Shown: positions 9,136-17,201 of the stretch, one piece after another
How positions within the stretch are numbered: the stretch's first letter is position 1
How the letters are laid out: every line of letters starts with the position of its first letter
Origin: Calditrichota bacterium
GTDB lineage: Bacteria; Electryoneota; B3-LCP
Direction: 5' to 3'
Assembly: GCA_020051775.1 (NCBI GenBank)
Contig: JAGVQJ010000084.1
Span: 1-61,325, forward strand
DNA length: 61,325 nucleotides
The notes under the pieces: generated by a model
What the model was told of the DNA's origin: nothing
Seen by the model: the letters and a program-made list of their open reading frames with translations, nothing else
Databases searched by the model: none
Translations under genes and position numbers: made by a program

Positions 9136-10467
9136 ATGAGAATATCTGCACTCAATTCCCGTTTCAAGTTGATGCGGTCATCCCGATATGGGGCCACCCT
9201 GATCGGGTTGATACTAGGTCTCTTATGGGGGTTTTCCGCTCCGGCACAAGATACCACCAATGTCATTGATCGCATTGTAGCCATTGTTGGCAACCAGGTT
9301 ATTCTGGAAAGTGAAATCTTCCAGAATGCCCAAACCATCGCTCTCCAGCAAGGTCTGGAACCCTCCCGCGATCCGGCGAAATTCCAATCGCTTCAACAGG
9401 ACGTTTTGAAAGAGATGATCAATCAAAAAATCCTGCTGGTCAAAGCCAAAGAAGACACCATCAAAGTGGAACCGCGTGAAGTGGATAGGGAGCTGGATAA
9501 CCGCATCCAAGTGATCGTGCAGAACTTGGGTTCCGAAGCCCAAGTTGAAAAAGCGTATGGGATGCCCATCAGTCGCATTCGCCGAGAATATCGTCAAATG
9601 GTCGAAGATGGCTTGATTGTAGAGCGGGTCAAACAGTCGCGTTTGCGCGACGTTGTCGTCACCCGCAATGAGGTCGTCGAATATTTCAAGAGCCATCAGG
9701 ACGAATTCCCGCCCATGAAGGATGCTTTGGAGATAGCGCATATTCTGAAGCAAGTGGGCATGGAAGCGGCAGATCGGCGCGCACGAGATCGGGCGGATTC
9801 GATTTTTCAAGCTGTGAAGGCCGGCGCCTCATTCGACAGCCTGGCAATCGCATTATCCGACGACCCCACCACCGCACGAAATCGCGGTAATATCGGCTGG
9901 ACGGAGAGAGGCGACCTCATGAGCACCTACGAGGACGCCGCTTTTGCGCTAAAGGTTGGTGAAATATCTCGACCGGTGCGCACCCGGAGCGGCTACAGCA
10001 TCATTCGCTTGAACGACCGGCAGGAAGAGAAAATTCAAACCTCGCATATTTTAATCATTTCTCACCTTCAAGCAGAGGACGAAGGCCCGCTGTTTGATAG
10101 CCTGAAGGTGATCCGGGAATCGATTATAAATGATTTGTCATTCGAAGACGCTGCTAGAAATTTCTCACAGGATCTGGAAAGCGCCGGTCGAGGCGGGTAT
10201 TTGGGGTGGTTTGCCTTAGATGAAATGCCGGAAGATTTTCGCGCTGCTGTGGATACTTTGTCGGAAGGCCAAATCAGCGAACCGTTCAAAACTCAGTATG
10301 GTTACCATATCGCCAAACTTATTTCCCGCCGTGAAGCCCACACTTTGACTCTCGAACAGGATTGGGAGATGATCTCCCAACGCGTCCTATCCGCCAAGAA
10401 AGAGCGAGAATATGTTCGCTGGCTGGACGACTTGAAATCGAGATACTACATCGAGATCAAATCTTAA
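9136..10467 (+). CDS. surA: SurA-type periplasmic chaperone / peptidyl-prolyl isomerase
   Basis: 443 residues with a cleavable signal peptide (hydrophobic LIGLILGLLWGF, cleavage after APA near residue 37). The N-terminal chaperone domain starts VIDRIVAIVGNQVILESEI, a close match to the SurA start. Two tandem PpiC domains follow at about 198-297 and 300-410, each with the HIL ... GGxLGW/GNIGW ... GYHI/GYSI pattern. Length and domain order match E. coli SurA (428 residues). Third gene of the isomerase operon. A hairpin at 10501-10527 lies downstream. Confidence 0.92.
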   Translation: MRISALNSRFKLMRSSRYGATLIGLILGLLWGFSAPAQDTTNVIDRIVAIVGNQVILESEIFQNAQTIALQQGLEPSRDPAKFQSLQQDVLKEMINQKILLVKAKEDTIKVEPREVDRELDNRIQVIVQNLGSEAQVEKAYGMPISRIRREYRQMVEDGLIVERVKQSRLRDVVVTRNEVVEYFKSHQDEFPPMKDALEIAHILKQVGMEAADRRARDRADSIFQAVKAGASFDSLAIALSDDPTTARNRGNIGWTERGDLMSTYEDAAFALKVGEISRPVRTRSGYSIIRLNDRQEEKIQTSHILIISHLQAEDEGPLFDSLKVIRESIINDLSFEDAARNFSQDLESAGRGGYLGWFALDEMPEDFRAAVDTLSEGQISEPFKTQYGYHIAKLISRREAHTLTLEQDWEMISQRVLSAKKEREYVRWLDDLKSRYYIEIKS

Positions 10468-10500
10468 CCCCACACTGATCAGTAATATCAAGCACTCTTG

Positions 10501-10541
10501 ACGGGGAATGATAAAATTATTCCCGGTTGTACTGGATTTTT
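10501..10541 (+). terminator. Probable terminator after the surA operon
   Basis: A 12-bp inverted repeat (10501-10512 with 10516-10527, one mismatch and one G-T pair) around an AAA loop, with a T-run at 10537-10541 displaced by about 10 nt. The structure is clear; efficiency is uncertain because the T-run is not adjacent. Confidence 0.4.
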
Positions 10542-10561
10542 GGCTCTTTTTGTGTTATATT
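10533..10561 (+). promoter_or_regulatory. Possible promoter of the secreted cytochrome gene
   Basis: TATATT (10556-10561) with a weak -35 TGGATT (10533-10538) at 17-bp spacing. The -10 box is the same as in four stronger promoters of this window; the -35 matches only three of six consensus bases. Confidence 0.35.
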
Positions 10562-10595
10562 TCACGTGAAGATCTCAACTTGATACGGAGGACGG

Positions 10596-12047
10596 ATGAA
10601 AATCTTCACGTTAACCCTATTAGGGGTGGTTATTGGCAGCTTAGCTATGGCGCAGCCGCAATTCAGCGGAGTTTATGGGAATTATCCTCATTGCCAGAGT
10701 TGTCACTCGCAAAGTACCCCGCCAACGAATCAATACCTGCCCTGGTCTTCCAGCCCCCACAGTGCAGCTTATGATCATCTGACTCCCGCCCAACAACAGG
10801 ATCCCTTGTGTCTACCATGCCATACCACCGGCTGGGATCTCGCCTCGGCTAACGGAGGCTTTGATGACTATTTCTATAATGGTGACAGCTTGGGCGTGGA
10901 GCAGATGAGAAACGTGCAATGCGAATCCTGTCACGGGCCAACCAATCAAACGCCGCATCCGTCCACCACGGTAGTGGATTATCACTCCGAACTCTGCGGG
11001 GATTGCCATACCGGAGCCGGCCGGCCAGCCTATGATGAATGGCTCATAGGACCTCATGGCCGAACGGCTCCACAAGCCGCCCAGAATCCCGCCTGCGCCA
11101 AATGCCATGAGGCTCGTTCGGCATTCGTCTATCACAGTACCGGGATACCCTTGCCGGTTCTGCCGCAAAATCCTGTCTGGCAGGTCACTTGCGCGGCCTG
11201 CCATGCCACGCATTCACCCCATCTGTTTGCCTTCCAGCTCTTTTTGGAAGCGGACTCAACCTGCAAAGCCTGCCACAATATGGATCAGGCGGTGGTGGGG
11301 CAGACGCCTCATGCCACACAACAGAACATGCTTCGTGGTGTGGGGTCAGGCGCCTATGAATGGCCGGGTTACACGTACTCCAATTCCTGCCATTGGTGCG
11401 AAGTGCCTGGAACTTGTGTTCTGTGCCACATGGACACCACTACTTACAGCGGCCCTTCCGTAGGGTTGACGGGTCACACCGTGCAACCGCGGTTTGAGAC
11501 CTGTGTTGTGTGTCATTCCGCCTACATACCGCCGGACTCTTCGTTCAATTTCTTCGGCGTCCAGACAGAAATTGACAGTCTGCTGGCCGTACTGGGAGCG
11601 GCCCTGGCTCAGAGTGACACGACGACGTTGGATTATACCCGAGCGAAATTCAACTACGATTTCGTCCTCGCTGACGGCAGTCGCGGGGTGCACAACTCTT
11701 ACTATGCCGAAGGCCTGCTGATCTCCTCGATTCAACATCTCCCGCCCTCGGGTGTTTCGAATCCCATGCAGCCCTTTGGACCATACACCTTCAAATTGCA
11801 TCCTGCCTATCCCAATCCCTTCAATGCTTCGACAATCCTCGAATTCGAGGTGCATGTTCCGAGTATTGTTCGCCTTGAAGTTTTCGATACTGCCGGGAAT
11901 TTGGTGGTTACGTTAGTGGAAGGCTGGAGATCGGCGGGGCTACACGAGGTCGCTCTGCATGGTTCGAAGCTGGCCTCGGGAGTTTACCTCTGCCGCTTGC
12001 AGGCGGCATCGAATACGGCAATGATAAAAGTGGTGTTAATAAAATAA
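10596..12047 (+). CDS. Secreted nine-heme cytochrome c with C-terminal sorting domain
   Basis: 483 residues: signal peptide (MKIFTLTLLGVVIGSLAMA), then nine CxxCH heme-binding motifs between residues 33 and about 307 (CQSCH, CLPCH, CESCH, CGDCH, CAKCH, CAACH, CKACH, CVLCH, CVVCH). The last ~85 residues, from HPAYPNPFNAST at about 402, form a beta-rich module ending GVYLCRLQ ... KVVLIK. That module is the FlgD/Por-like C-terminal domain used by type IX-type secretion and surface attachment in FCB bacteria. I infer an extracellular or cell-surface electron carrier. One more pair, CHWC, lacks the ligand histidine. GGAGG is 5 nt before the ATG. Stop codon abuts the convergent ferredoxin gene. Confidence 0.88.
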   Translation: MKIFTLTLLGVVIGSLAMAQPQFSGVYGNYPHCQSCHSQSTPPTNQYLPWSSSPHSAAYDHLTPAQQQDPLCLPCHTTGWDLASANGGFDDYFYNGDSLGVEQMRNVQCESCHGPTNQTPHPSTTVVDYHSELCGDCHTGAGRPAYDEWLIGPHGRTAPQAAQNPACAKCHEARSAFVYHSTGIPLPVLPQNPVWQVTCAACHATHSPHLFAFQLFLEADSTCKACHNMDQAVVGQTPHATQQNMLRGVGSGAYEWPGYTYSNSCHWCEVPGTCVLCHMDTTTYSGPSVGLTGHTVQPRFETCVVCHSAYIPPDSSFNFFGVQTEIDSLLAVLGAALAQSDTTTLDYTRAKFNYDFVLADGSRGVHNSYYAEGLLISSIQHLPPSGVSNPMQPFGPYTFKLHPAYPNPFNASTILEFEVHVPSIVRLEVFDTAGNLVVTLVEGWRSAGLHEVALHGSKLASGVYLCRLQAASNTAMIKVVLIK

Positions 12048-12048
12048 G

Positions 12049-12363
12049 TCAATCCAAAACCTTTTCTGGTACGGAAATGCCGCCCAACAGGTGTAGCTCG
12101 ACGATACGCGGGACATCCATTGGCGTGAGGCGCCCGTACCAAACTCCCTCCGGATAAACCACTGCGATCGGCCCGTTCTCGCAGTGATGCAGGCACTGTG
12201 TCTGTGTCAGTTGGATCGTCTCTTCTAAGCCGCGAGCTTCCAATTCCAGTTTAAAGGCGTCATATACAGCCCCCGCTCCATTCGATTCACAAGACGGCTT
12301 GCCGAGTGCCGGATCGCGATGTCGCCGACAGATGAAGAGGTGACGGGTGGGTTTCTTATCCAT
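12049..12363 (-). CDS. Thioredoxin-like [2Fe-2S] ferredoxin
   Basis: 104-residue electron carrier. The start is placed at the ATG at 12361-12363, because GAAGGGAAGG lies directly upstream; an earlier ATG at 12411 would overlap the preceding gene and add a basic, non-conserved leader. The protein begins MDKKPTRHLFICRRHRDP, with cysteines in ICRRH and KPSC and a second pair in TQCLHHCENGPIAVVYPEG. That C...C...CxxxC pattern with the GP(I/V)AVVYP signature is the thioredoxin-fold (Shethna-type) [2Fe-2S] ferredoxin, 80-120 residues long. Located 22 nt after the FabL-type gene and probably co-transcribed. Redox partner unknown. Confidence 0.85.
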   Translation of the reverse strand: MDKKPTRHLFICRRHRDPALGKPSCESNGAGAVYDAFKLELEARGLEETIQLTQTQCLHHCENGPIAVVYPEGVWYGRLTPMDVPRIVELHLLGGISVPEKVLD

Positions 12364-12385
12364 ATTCCTTCCCTTCCATTTTTCC

Positions 12386-13174
12386 TTAACCAACGATTGA
12401 ATACCCGCCATCTATGACGACCGTCTGACCTACGATCATTTTTGCCATATCCGAGCAGAGGTATAAGACGGTATTGGCTACGTCATCGGGTTCTGTAAGA
12501 CGTCCAGCAGGAGTACGCCGCAAGCTTTCGGTGATCATCTGCTCGCGGTTCGGGAAGTGCTTCACAGCGTCGGTCTCCACCAGCCCCGCGCTTACGGCGT
12601 TAACCCGCACTCCGATTGGCGCCAATTCAACCGCCAGATGACGGATTAAAGATTCCAGCGCCGCTTTCGAAGCTCCCACCGCCGCGTAGTTGGGAATGGC
12701 TCTTACGGCCCCCAATGACGATACTGCCACAATACTGCCGCTGTGTCCGGCCATTAACTTCACCGCTCCTTGAGCCAGCGGCAACAGACAGCCGGCATTG
12801 ATGTCCATGGTCCAACGCCAATAACGCATGTTCAATTCCAGAGCCGATTTCAGGATGCCAGAGGCGGCGTTTGATACCAGGACGTCCAATCGCCCGAAAT
12901 TTTCCTGAATGGCGGCGAACATTTTAGACACATCGGCTTCCTCGGCCACATTAGCACCCACAACTAATGCCTTCGATCCCTGAGCCTGAATTTCGGCGGC
13001 CGTCTCTTCGGCTTTGGATCGGTGGCGGAAATAATTGATAGCCACATCTGCTCCGGCCTGCGCCAGGCGGATGGCGATGGCACGGCCAATGCCCCGCGAA
13101 CTGCCCGTGACCAGGGCAACCTTGCCGGTCAGATCCATGCAACCGGGATTGATCTCGCAGAATCGGTTTGACAT
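12386..13174 (-). CDS. fabL: Enoyl-[acyl-carrier-protein] reductase, FabL-type SDR
   Basis: 262-residue NADPH-dependent short-chain dehydrogenase, most likely catalysing the last reduction of fatty-acid elongation. Visible: TGSSRGIG cofactor loop, NAASG, catalytic YAAVGASK (Tyr-x6-Lys), and VDAVKHFPNRE-like region reading TDAVKHFPNREQM, then TPAGR. From memory, the NAASG, Tyr-x6-Lys (rather than FabG Tyr-x3-Lys) and the KHFPNRE segment match Bacillus FabL (YgaA) rather than FabG. A FabG-like ketoreductase is the alternative. The start at 13174 is supported by AAGGAG six nt upstream. The fab cluster at 27.7-32.2 kb lacks both fabG and an enoyl reductase, so this gene probably completes the cycle. 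Confidence 0.8.
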   Translation of the reverse strand: MSNRFCEINPGCMDLTGKVALVTGSSRGIGRAIAIRLAQAGADVAINYFRHRSKAEETAAEIQAQGSKALVVGANVAEEADVSKMFAAIQENFGRLDVLVSNAASGILKSALELNMRYWRWTMDINAGCLLPLAQGAVKLMAGHSGSIVAVSSLGAVRAIPNYAAVGASKAALESLIRHLAVELAPIGVRVNAVSAGLVETDAVKHFPNREQMITESLRRTPAGRLTEPDDVANTVLYLCSDMAKMIVGQTVVIDGGYSIVG

Positions 13175-13392
13175 GAGTCACTCCTTTATCATGTAGGTAC
13201 GCTGGCGCTGAACAGGGGTTGGGCTGAATTGCCATCTCTCACCGAATCGTATTGGGGGAACGACCCGCTCTTCGATATAGTTCCTCATAATGGGAGGGCG
13301 GATCAGGATTTCCCCAATTCAGGTCCTTTTTACCCTGGTCAAAGTGATCACGCGACGTCCAGAGTAATTTCTTAAAATTTCGTAAAAAGCTG

Positions 13393-13421
13393 TTGACATG
13401 CTAAGCTGAATTTATTAGCTT
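13393..13421 (+). promoter_or_regulatory. Promoter-like element upstream of a short terminated transcript
   Basis: Perfect TTGACA (13393-13398), 17-bp spacer, TAGCTT (13416-13421; matches only T1, A2 and T6 of the consensus). Surrounding DNA is very AT-rich. Predicted start near 13428, about 90 nt before the end of the terminator. Confidence 0.4.
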
Positions 13422-13427
13422 ATTTAT

Positions 13428-13519
13428 TCAGGCTTTATTTGTACCTTAATAATCGTAAGTGTTTGTTTATTCAAGATGGCAAGGAGCCACCAAGCGGTTC
13501 CAGGGTGGTTCCTTTTTTT
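13428..13519 (+). ncRNA. Candidate ~90-nt small RNA or terminated leader
   Basis: Inferred from a promoter-like site (13393-13421) followed at a short distance by a strong intrinsic terminator and no ORF with a ribosome-binding site. It may be a free-standing small RNA, or an attenuated leader of the GTPase gene at 13638. No known RNA family is recognised. Confidence 0.35.
13481..13519 (+). terminator. Strong rho-independent terminator
   Basis: AAGGAGCCACC (13481-13491) pairs with GGTGGTTCCTT (13504-13514) over 11 bp with a single G-U pair and a 12-nt loop, followed directly by T7 (13513-13519). Textbook shape. No coding gene ends upstream on this strand within 1.4 kb. Confidence 0.8.
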
Positions 13520-13637
13520 CTATGGAATAATCAAGCAGGTGGGTAAGTCACTTTAATAGTGTTGTTTCAACGCCTGAACGACGAGCAGACACGAACAGAA
13601 TCGCATTCACTGGCTACCAGAAAACTTTGAGGCTACA

Positions 13638-14954
13638 ATGAGTAAAAAGCGTGTGATCATCATGGGAGCAGCCGGTCGAGACTTCCATAATTTCAATCTG
13701 ATTTATCGAGATCGCGAAGAATACGAGGTGGTCGCTTTTACCGCCACTCAGATTCCGGACATCCACGGCAGAAAATATCCCGCACAGTTGGCGGGGAAAC
13801 TTTACCCAAACGGCATCCCCATCCATCCCGAGAGCGACTTGATCCGTCTGATTAACGAGTACCAGGCAGATGAAGTGGTCTTTTCTTACTCGGATGTGCC
13901 GCATGAGTACGTCATGCATCGCGGATCGGAAGTCATCGCGGCTGGAGCGGCATTCACTCTGGCCGGTTCACGCGCCACCATGATCAAATCCACCAAGCCG
14001 GTCATCGCTGTGTGCGCGGTGCGGACGGGATCAGGCAAGAGTCAAACCACCCGCAAGGTCAGCCAAATCTTGAAAGAAGCCGGGAAAAAGGTTGCGGTCG
14101 TGCGGCATCCCATGCCCTACGGAGATCTCGTGGCTCAGAAAGTGCAGCGCTTCGCGACACTGGATGACTTGGTCAAGCAACACTGCACTATTGAAGAAAT
14201 GGAAGAATACGAACCCCACATTCAGCAGGGCACCATTGTGTACGCGGGTGTGGATTACGAAGCCATTTTGCGGCAAGCCGAACAGGAAGCCGATGTGGTG
14301 ATCTGGGACGGCGGTAATAACGACATGCCCTTCTACAAGCCCGACTTGATGATTACCGTAGCCGATCCTTTGCGTCCCGGCGATGAAGTTAGCTACCACC
14401 CCGGGGAGGCCAACATATTAATGGCCGACGTCGTGGTGATCAATAAGATTGATTCCGCTGATTCCGAAGACGTATCGGAGGTGCGCGCCACGATCCGTGA
14501 ACGCAATCCCCGCGTGGTCATCATCGAAGCCGCCAGCCCCATATCGGTTGAAGATCCTTCCATTATTACCGGCAAACGTGTGCTGGTAATTGAAGACGGC
14601 CCCACCTTGACGCATGGCGAAATGAGCTATGGCGCCGGCGTAGTAGCAGCCGAGAAATTCGGCGCCGAAGATCTGGTGGATCCGCGAGAATCAGCGGTCG
14701 GGAGCATCGCTGCGGTTTTTGAGAAATACCCCAATACCGGCTTATTGCTTCCCGCCATGGGTTATGGCGCTCAGCAGGTGCGCGATCTGGAAGCCACCAT
14801 TGCCGCTACGGATTGTGACGCCGTTATCATCGGCACTCCCATTGACCTGCGCCGCATCATCCACATTGATAAACCAGCCGTACGCGTTAGCTATGAACTG
14901 CAGGAAATCGGCCGTCCGAATCTTATGGATGTGATGGCTCGATTTTTAAAGTAA
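13638..14954 (+). CDS. COG2403 P-loop GTPase / cyclic 2,3-diphosphoglycerate synthetase-like protein
   Basis: 438 residues. The N-terminal ~125 form a Rossmann-like fold (RVIIMGAAGRDFHNFN), then a P-loop TGSGKSQTTRKV with Lys134, a VIWDGGNND segment, and NKID at about 272 (VVVINKIDSAD), the guanine-specificity signature. This is the family archived as 'predicted GTPase' COG2403; members are often annotated as cyclic 2,3-diphosphoglycerate synthetase after the Methanothermus enzyme. The bacterial function is not established. The carbamate kinase gene follows 28 nt downstream, a pairing suggesting a shared pathway. A TGAGG lies upstream of the ATG. A short terminated transcript region precedes it. 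Confidence 0.8.
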   Translation: MSKKRVIIMGAAGRDFHNFNLIYRDREEYEVVAFTATQIPDIHGRKYPAQLAGKLYPNGIPIHPESDLIRLINEYQADEVVFSYSDVPHEYVMHRGSEVIAAGAAFTLAGSRATMIKSTKPVIAVCAVRTGSGKSQTTRKVSQILKEAGKKVAVVRHPMPYGDLVAQKVQRFATLDDLVKQHCTIEEMEEYEPHIQQGTIVYAGVDYEAILRQAEQEADVVIWDGGNNDMPFYKPDLMITVADPLRPGDEVSYHPGEANILMADVVVINKIDSADSEDVSEVRATIRERNPRVVIIEAASPISVEDPSIITGKRVLVIEDGPTLTHGEMSYGAGVVAAEKFGAEDLVDPRESAVGSIAAVFEKYPNTGLLLPAMGYGAQQVRDLEATIAATDCDAVIIGTPIDLRRIIHIDKPAVRVSYELQEIGRPNLMDVMARFLK

Positions 14955-14982
14955 TTCCGGGGATTGTCGGCCAATTGAAAAT

Positions 14983-15927
14983 ATGAGTCGCACTGCCGTT
15001 GTGGCTCTGGGAGGAAATGCTATTTCCGATCCTTCCGGAGACACTACCATTGCTCACCAGTTCGCTCAGACCCGCAAGTCGCTGGTAGGCATCATCGAGC
15101 TGATCCATAAAGGTTACCGCCTGGCCATTACCCATGGAAATGGGCCACAGGTTGGTGAAGGGATGCTCCGCATGGAGCGGGCGCTGGACGTATGTCCGCC
15201 GCGACCGTTGGGTGTCCTGGTAGCTGATACCCAGGGCGGCATCGGTTACATGATTGAACAATCTCTGCAAAATGGGCTTCGCTGGCAAGGGATTGACAAA
15301 CCTACGGTCACTATCGTCACCCAGGTAGTGGTGGATGAGAACGATCCGGAACTCCTGAATCCTTCCAAATTCATCGGTAAGGCTTATACTACCAGGGAAG
15401 TCGAGGAACTGGCTCGTGACCACGGCTGGTTGATGAAAGAGGATAAAGGTCGGGGATTCCGCCGGGTGGTGGGATCGCCGAAACCTCTTGAGATCATCAA
15501 CAAACAAGCCATTCGGTCGCTTCTGGATCAGGGATATGTCGTGATCTGTTCCGGCGGCGGCGGTATTCCCGTCTTTATCATGACGAATGGCTTCTATGAG
15601 GGTGTGGACGCGGTGATTGACAAAGATCGCGCTGCTGCGGTTTTAGCTCGCGACATCGGCGCTCAAGATCTCCTCATTCTCACCGCCGTGGACAAAGTGG
15701 CGCTGAATTTCGGCAAACCGAATCAACAGGCCTTGGATCGTCTGACGGTTTCTCAGGCACAGCAATACATGGAGGAAGGGCAATTTCCTCCCGGCACTAT
15801 GGGCCCTAAGATCGAAGCGGCCATCCAATTCCTGGAATCCGGAGGCGAACGCACTCTGATCTCCTCGGTGGAACGGGTTATTGACGCCGTCCACGGAGAA
15901 ACGGGGACCTGGATTTACAGCGATTAG
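14983..15927 (+). CDS. arcC: Carbamate kinase
   Basis: 314 residues, the usual family length. Interconverts carbamoyl phosphate plus ADP with ATP, CO2 and ammonia. Seen: AVVALGGNAI at the N-terminus, ITHGNGPQVG, a KPLEIIN region, SGGGGIPV, AVIDKDRAAAVLA and the LTAVDKVALNFG segment, all in family order. No arginine deiminase or ornithine carbamoyltransferase gene is nearby, so it is not part of a visible arginine deiminase operon; its partner appears to be the COG2403 GTPase 28 nt upstream. The sucC gene starts 48 nt downstream. Confidence 0.95.
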   Translation: MSRTAVVALGGNAISDPSGDTTIAHQFAQTRKSLVGIIELIHKGYRLAITHGNGPQVGEGMLRMERALDVCPPRPLGVLVADTQGGIGYMIEQSLQNGLRWQGIDKPTVTIVTQVVVDENDPELLNPSKFIGKAYTTREVEELARDHGWLMKEDKGRGFRRVVGSPKPLEIINKQAIRSLLDQGYVVICSGGGGIPVFIMTNGFYEGVDAVIDKDRAAAVLARDIGAQDLLILTAVDKVALNFGKPNQQALDRLTVSQAQQYMEEGQFPPGTMGPKIEAAIQFLESGGERTLISSVERVIDAVHGETGTWIYSD

Positions 15928-15975
15928 TAATACTTTTAAACTGAGACTACAAGAATTTCTGATAGATAATAGGCT

Positions 15976-17184
15976 ATGAAAATCCACGAATACCAAGCTA
16001 AAGAAATCCTGAGAAAATATCAGGTTCCGGTGCCGGATGGTCAAGTTGCCTTCTCCACTGAAGAAGCATTGCAAGTCTACCGCCAACTAGGTGAAGGGGT
16101 TTGTGCTGTCAAATCACAGATTCATGCCGGAGGACGCGGCAAGGGCTCTCTTTTCGATCCTGACAATCCGACTCGTTTGATCCAACAAGGCGGAGTGAAA
16201 ATCGCTAAAAGCGAACAGGAAGTTCGTGTCTTCGCCGACAACATCCTGGGCAACCTGTTGGTGACTCACCAGACTGGGCCCGCCGGTCGTCGCGTTGGTC
16301 GCATCCTTATAGAAAAAGGATCGAAGATTGCCAAGGAGTTCTACGCCGGCATCGTCTTGGATCGCGCCCAGGCCATGGATTGCTTCATGGTGTCCACCGA
16401 AGGCGGTGTGGAAATCGAGAAAGTCGCCGCACAGACGCCGGAGAAGATCGTAAAAGCATACATCGTTCCAGGTTTGGGATTGCGTTCCTTCCAGGCTAAC
16501 CGTCTGGCCTTCGCGCTGGGATTGACCGGCCAACAGCAAAAACAAGCCGCCAAGTTTTTCCTGGCTCTTTATCGCGCTTATCAGGAAACCGACGCTTCCC
16601 TGGCCGAGATCAATCCATTGGTCTTGACTGAAGACGAACAAGTGCTGGCGCTGGACGCCAAGATGAACTTCGACGATAACGCCCTCTTTCGCCATCCCGA
16701 CATTGTGGAATATCGCGACCTGGAAGAGGAAGATCCGGCTGAGATCGAAGCCTCCAAATTCGGACTGAATTACATCAAGCTGGACGGCAATGTCGGCTGC
16801 ATGGTCAATGGCGCTGGACTGGCTATGGCCACCATGGATATGGTCAAATTGGCCGGCGGCGAACCCGCCAACTTCCTGGACGTGGGCGGCGGCGCTTCGG
16901 CAGAAACCGTAGAGAGCGGATTCCGCATCATTCTTCAGGACCCCAATGTGCGCGCCATCCTCATCAACATTTTCGGCGGCATCGTACGCTGCGACCGCGT
17001 GGCCAACGGCGTCATCGAAGCTGTGCGCACATTAGGCGGGGTCAACATCCCCGTCATCATCCGTCTGGCAGGCACCAATGCCGAAGAAGCCGCTCAGATA
17101 CTGGAAACTTCCTCCCTAAAATTCCAGGTCGCCCGGGATTTCCAGGATGCAGCAAGGAAAGTGACTGAGGCGGTGCTGAATTAA
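15976..17184 (+). CDS. sucC: Succinyl-CoA ligase, beta subunit
   Basis: 402 residues. Forms the heterodimer with SucD that converts succinyl-CoA, phosphate and NDP to succinate, CoA and NTP. N-terminal ATP-grasp domain begins [28 protein letters not shown] is near residue 51; the C-terminal CoA-ligase fold carries [18 protein letters not shown] and [19 protein letters not shown]. Length is typical (~390-400). It belongs with sucD, but an unrelated methyltransferase gene is lodged between the two. The gene starts 48 nt after arcC. Confidence 0.96.
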   Translation: MKIHEYQAKEILRKYQVPVPDGQVAFSTEEALQVYRQLGEGVCAVKSQIHAGGRGKGSLFDPDNPTRLIQQGGVKIAKSEQEVRVFADNILGNLLVTHQTGPAGRRVGRILIEKGSKIAKEFYAGIVLDRAQAMDCFMVSTEGGVEIEKVAAQTPEKIVKAYIVPGLGLRSFQANRLAFALGLTGQQQKQAAKFFLALYRAYQETDASLAEINPLVLTEDEQVLALDAKMNFDDNALFRHPDIVEYRDLEEEDPAEIEASKFGLNYIKLDGNVGCMVNGAGLAMATMDMVKLAGGEPANFLDVGGGASAETVESGFRIILQDPNVRAILINIFGGIVRCDRVANGVIEAVRTLGGVNIPVIIRLAGTNAEEAAQILETSSLKFQVARDFQDAARKVTEAVLN

Positions 17185-17201
17185 AGCGAGTAATTAAGTC
17201 A

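Larger units (their letters stand above)
13175..13637. other. 463-bp intergenic region between divergent genes
   Basis: Contains no credible ORF. The right half holds a promoter-like TTGACA at 13393 and a strong rho-independent terminator at 13481-13519 (annotated separately). The remaining 118 bp before the GTPase start has no convincing promoter. The left 200 bp, upstream of fabL, shows no promoter I would defend. Confidence 0.6.

Noticed and set aside
12364-12411. Earlier ATG for the [2Fe-2S] ferredoxin
   Set aside because: It overlaps the end of fabL, gives a non-conserved basic leader, and the ATG at 12363 has GAAGGGAAGG upstream.
13481-13519. T-box-like AGGGTGGTTCC sequence before the terminator
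   Set aside because: The T-box motif needs AGGGTGGNACCGCG with a specifier stem about 150-250 nt upstream. Here the ACCGCG part is absent, the motif is itself the terminator arm, and the leader is only ~90 nt long.
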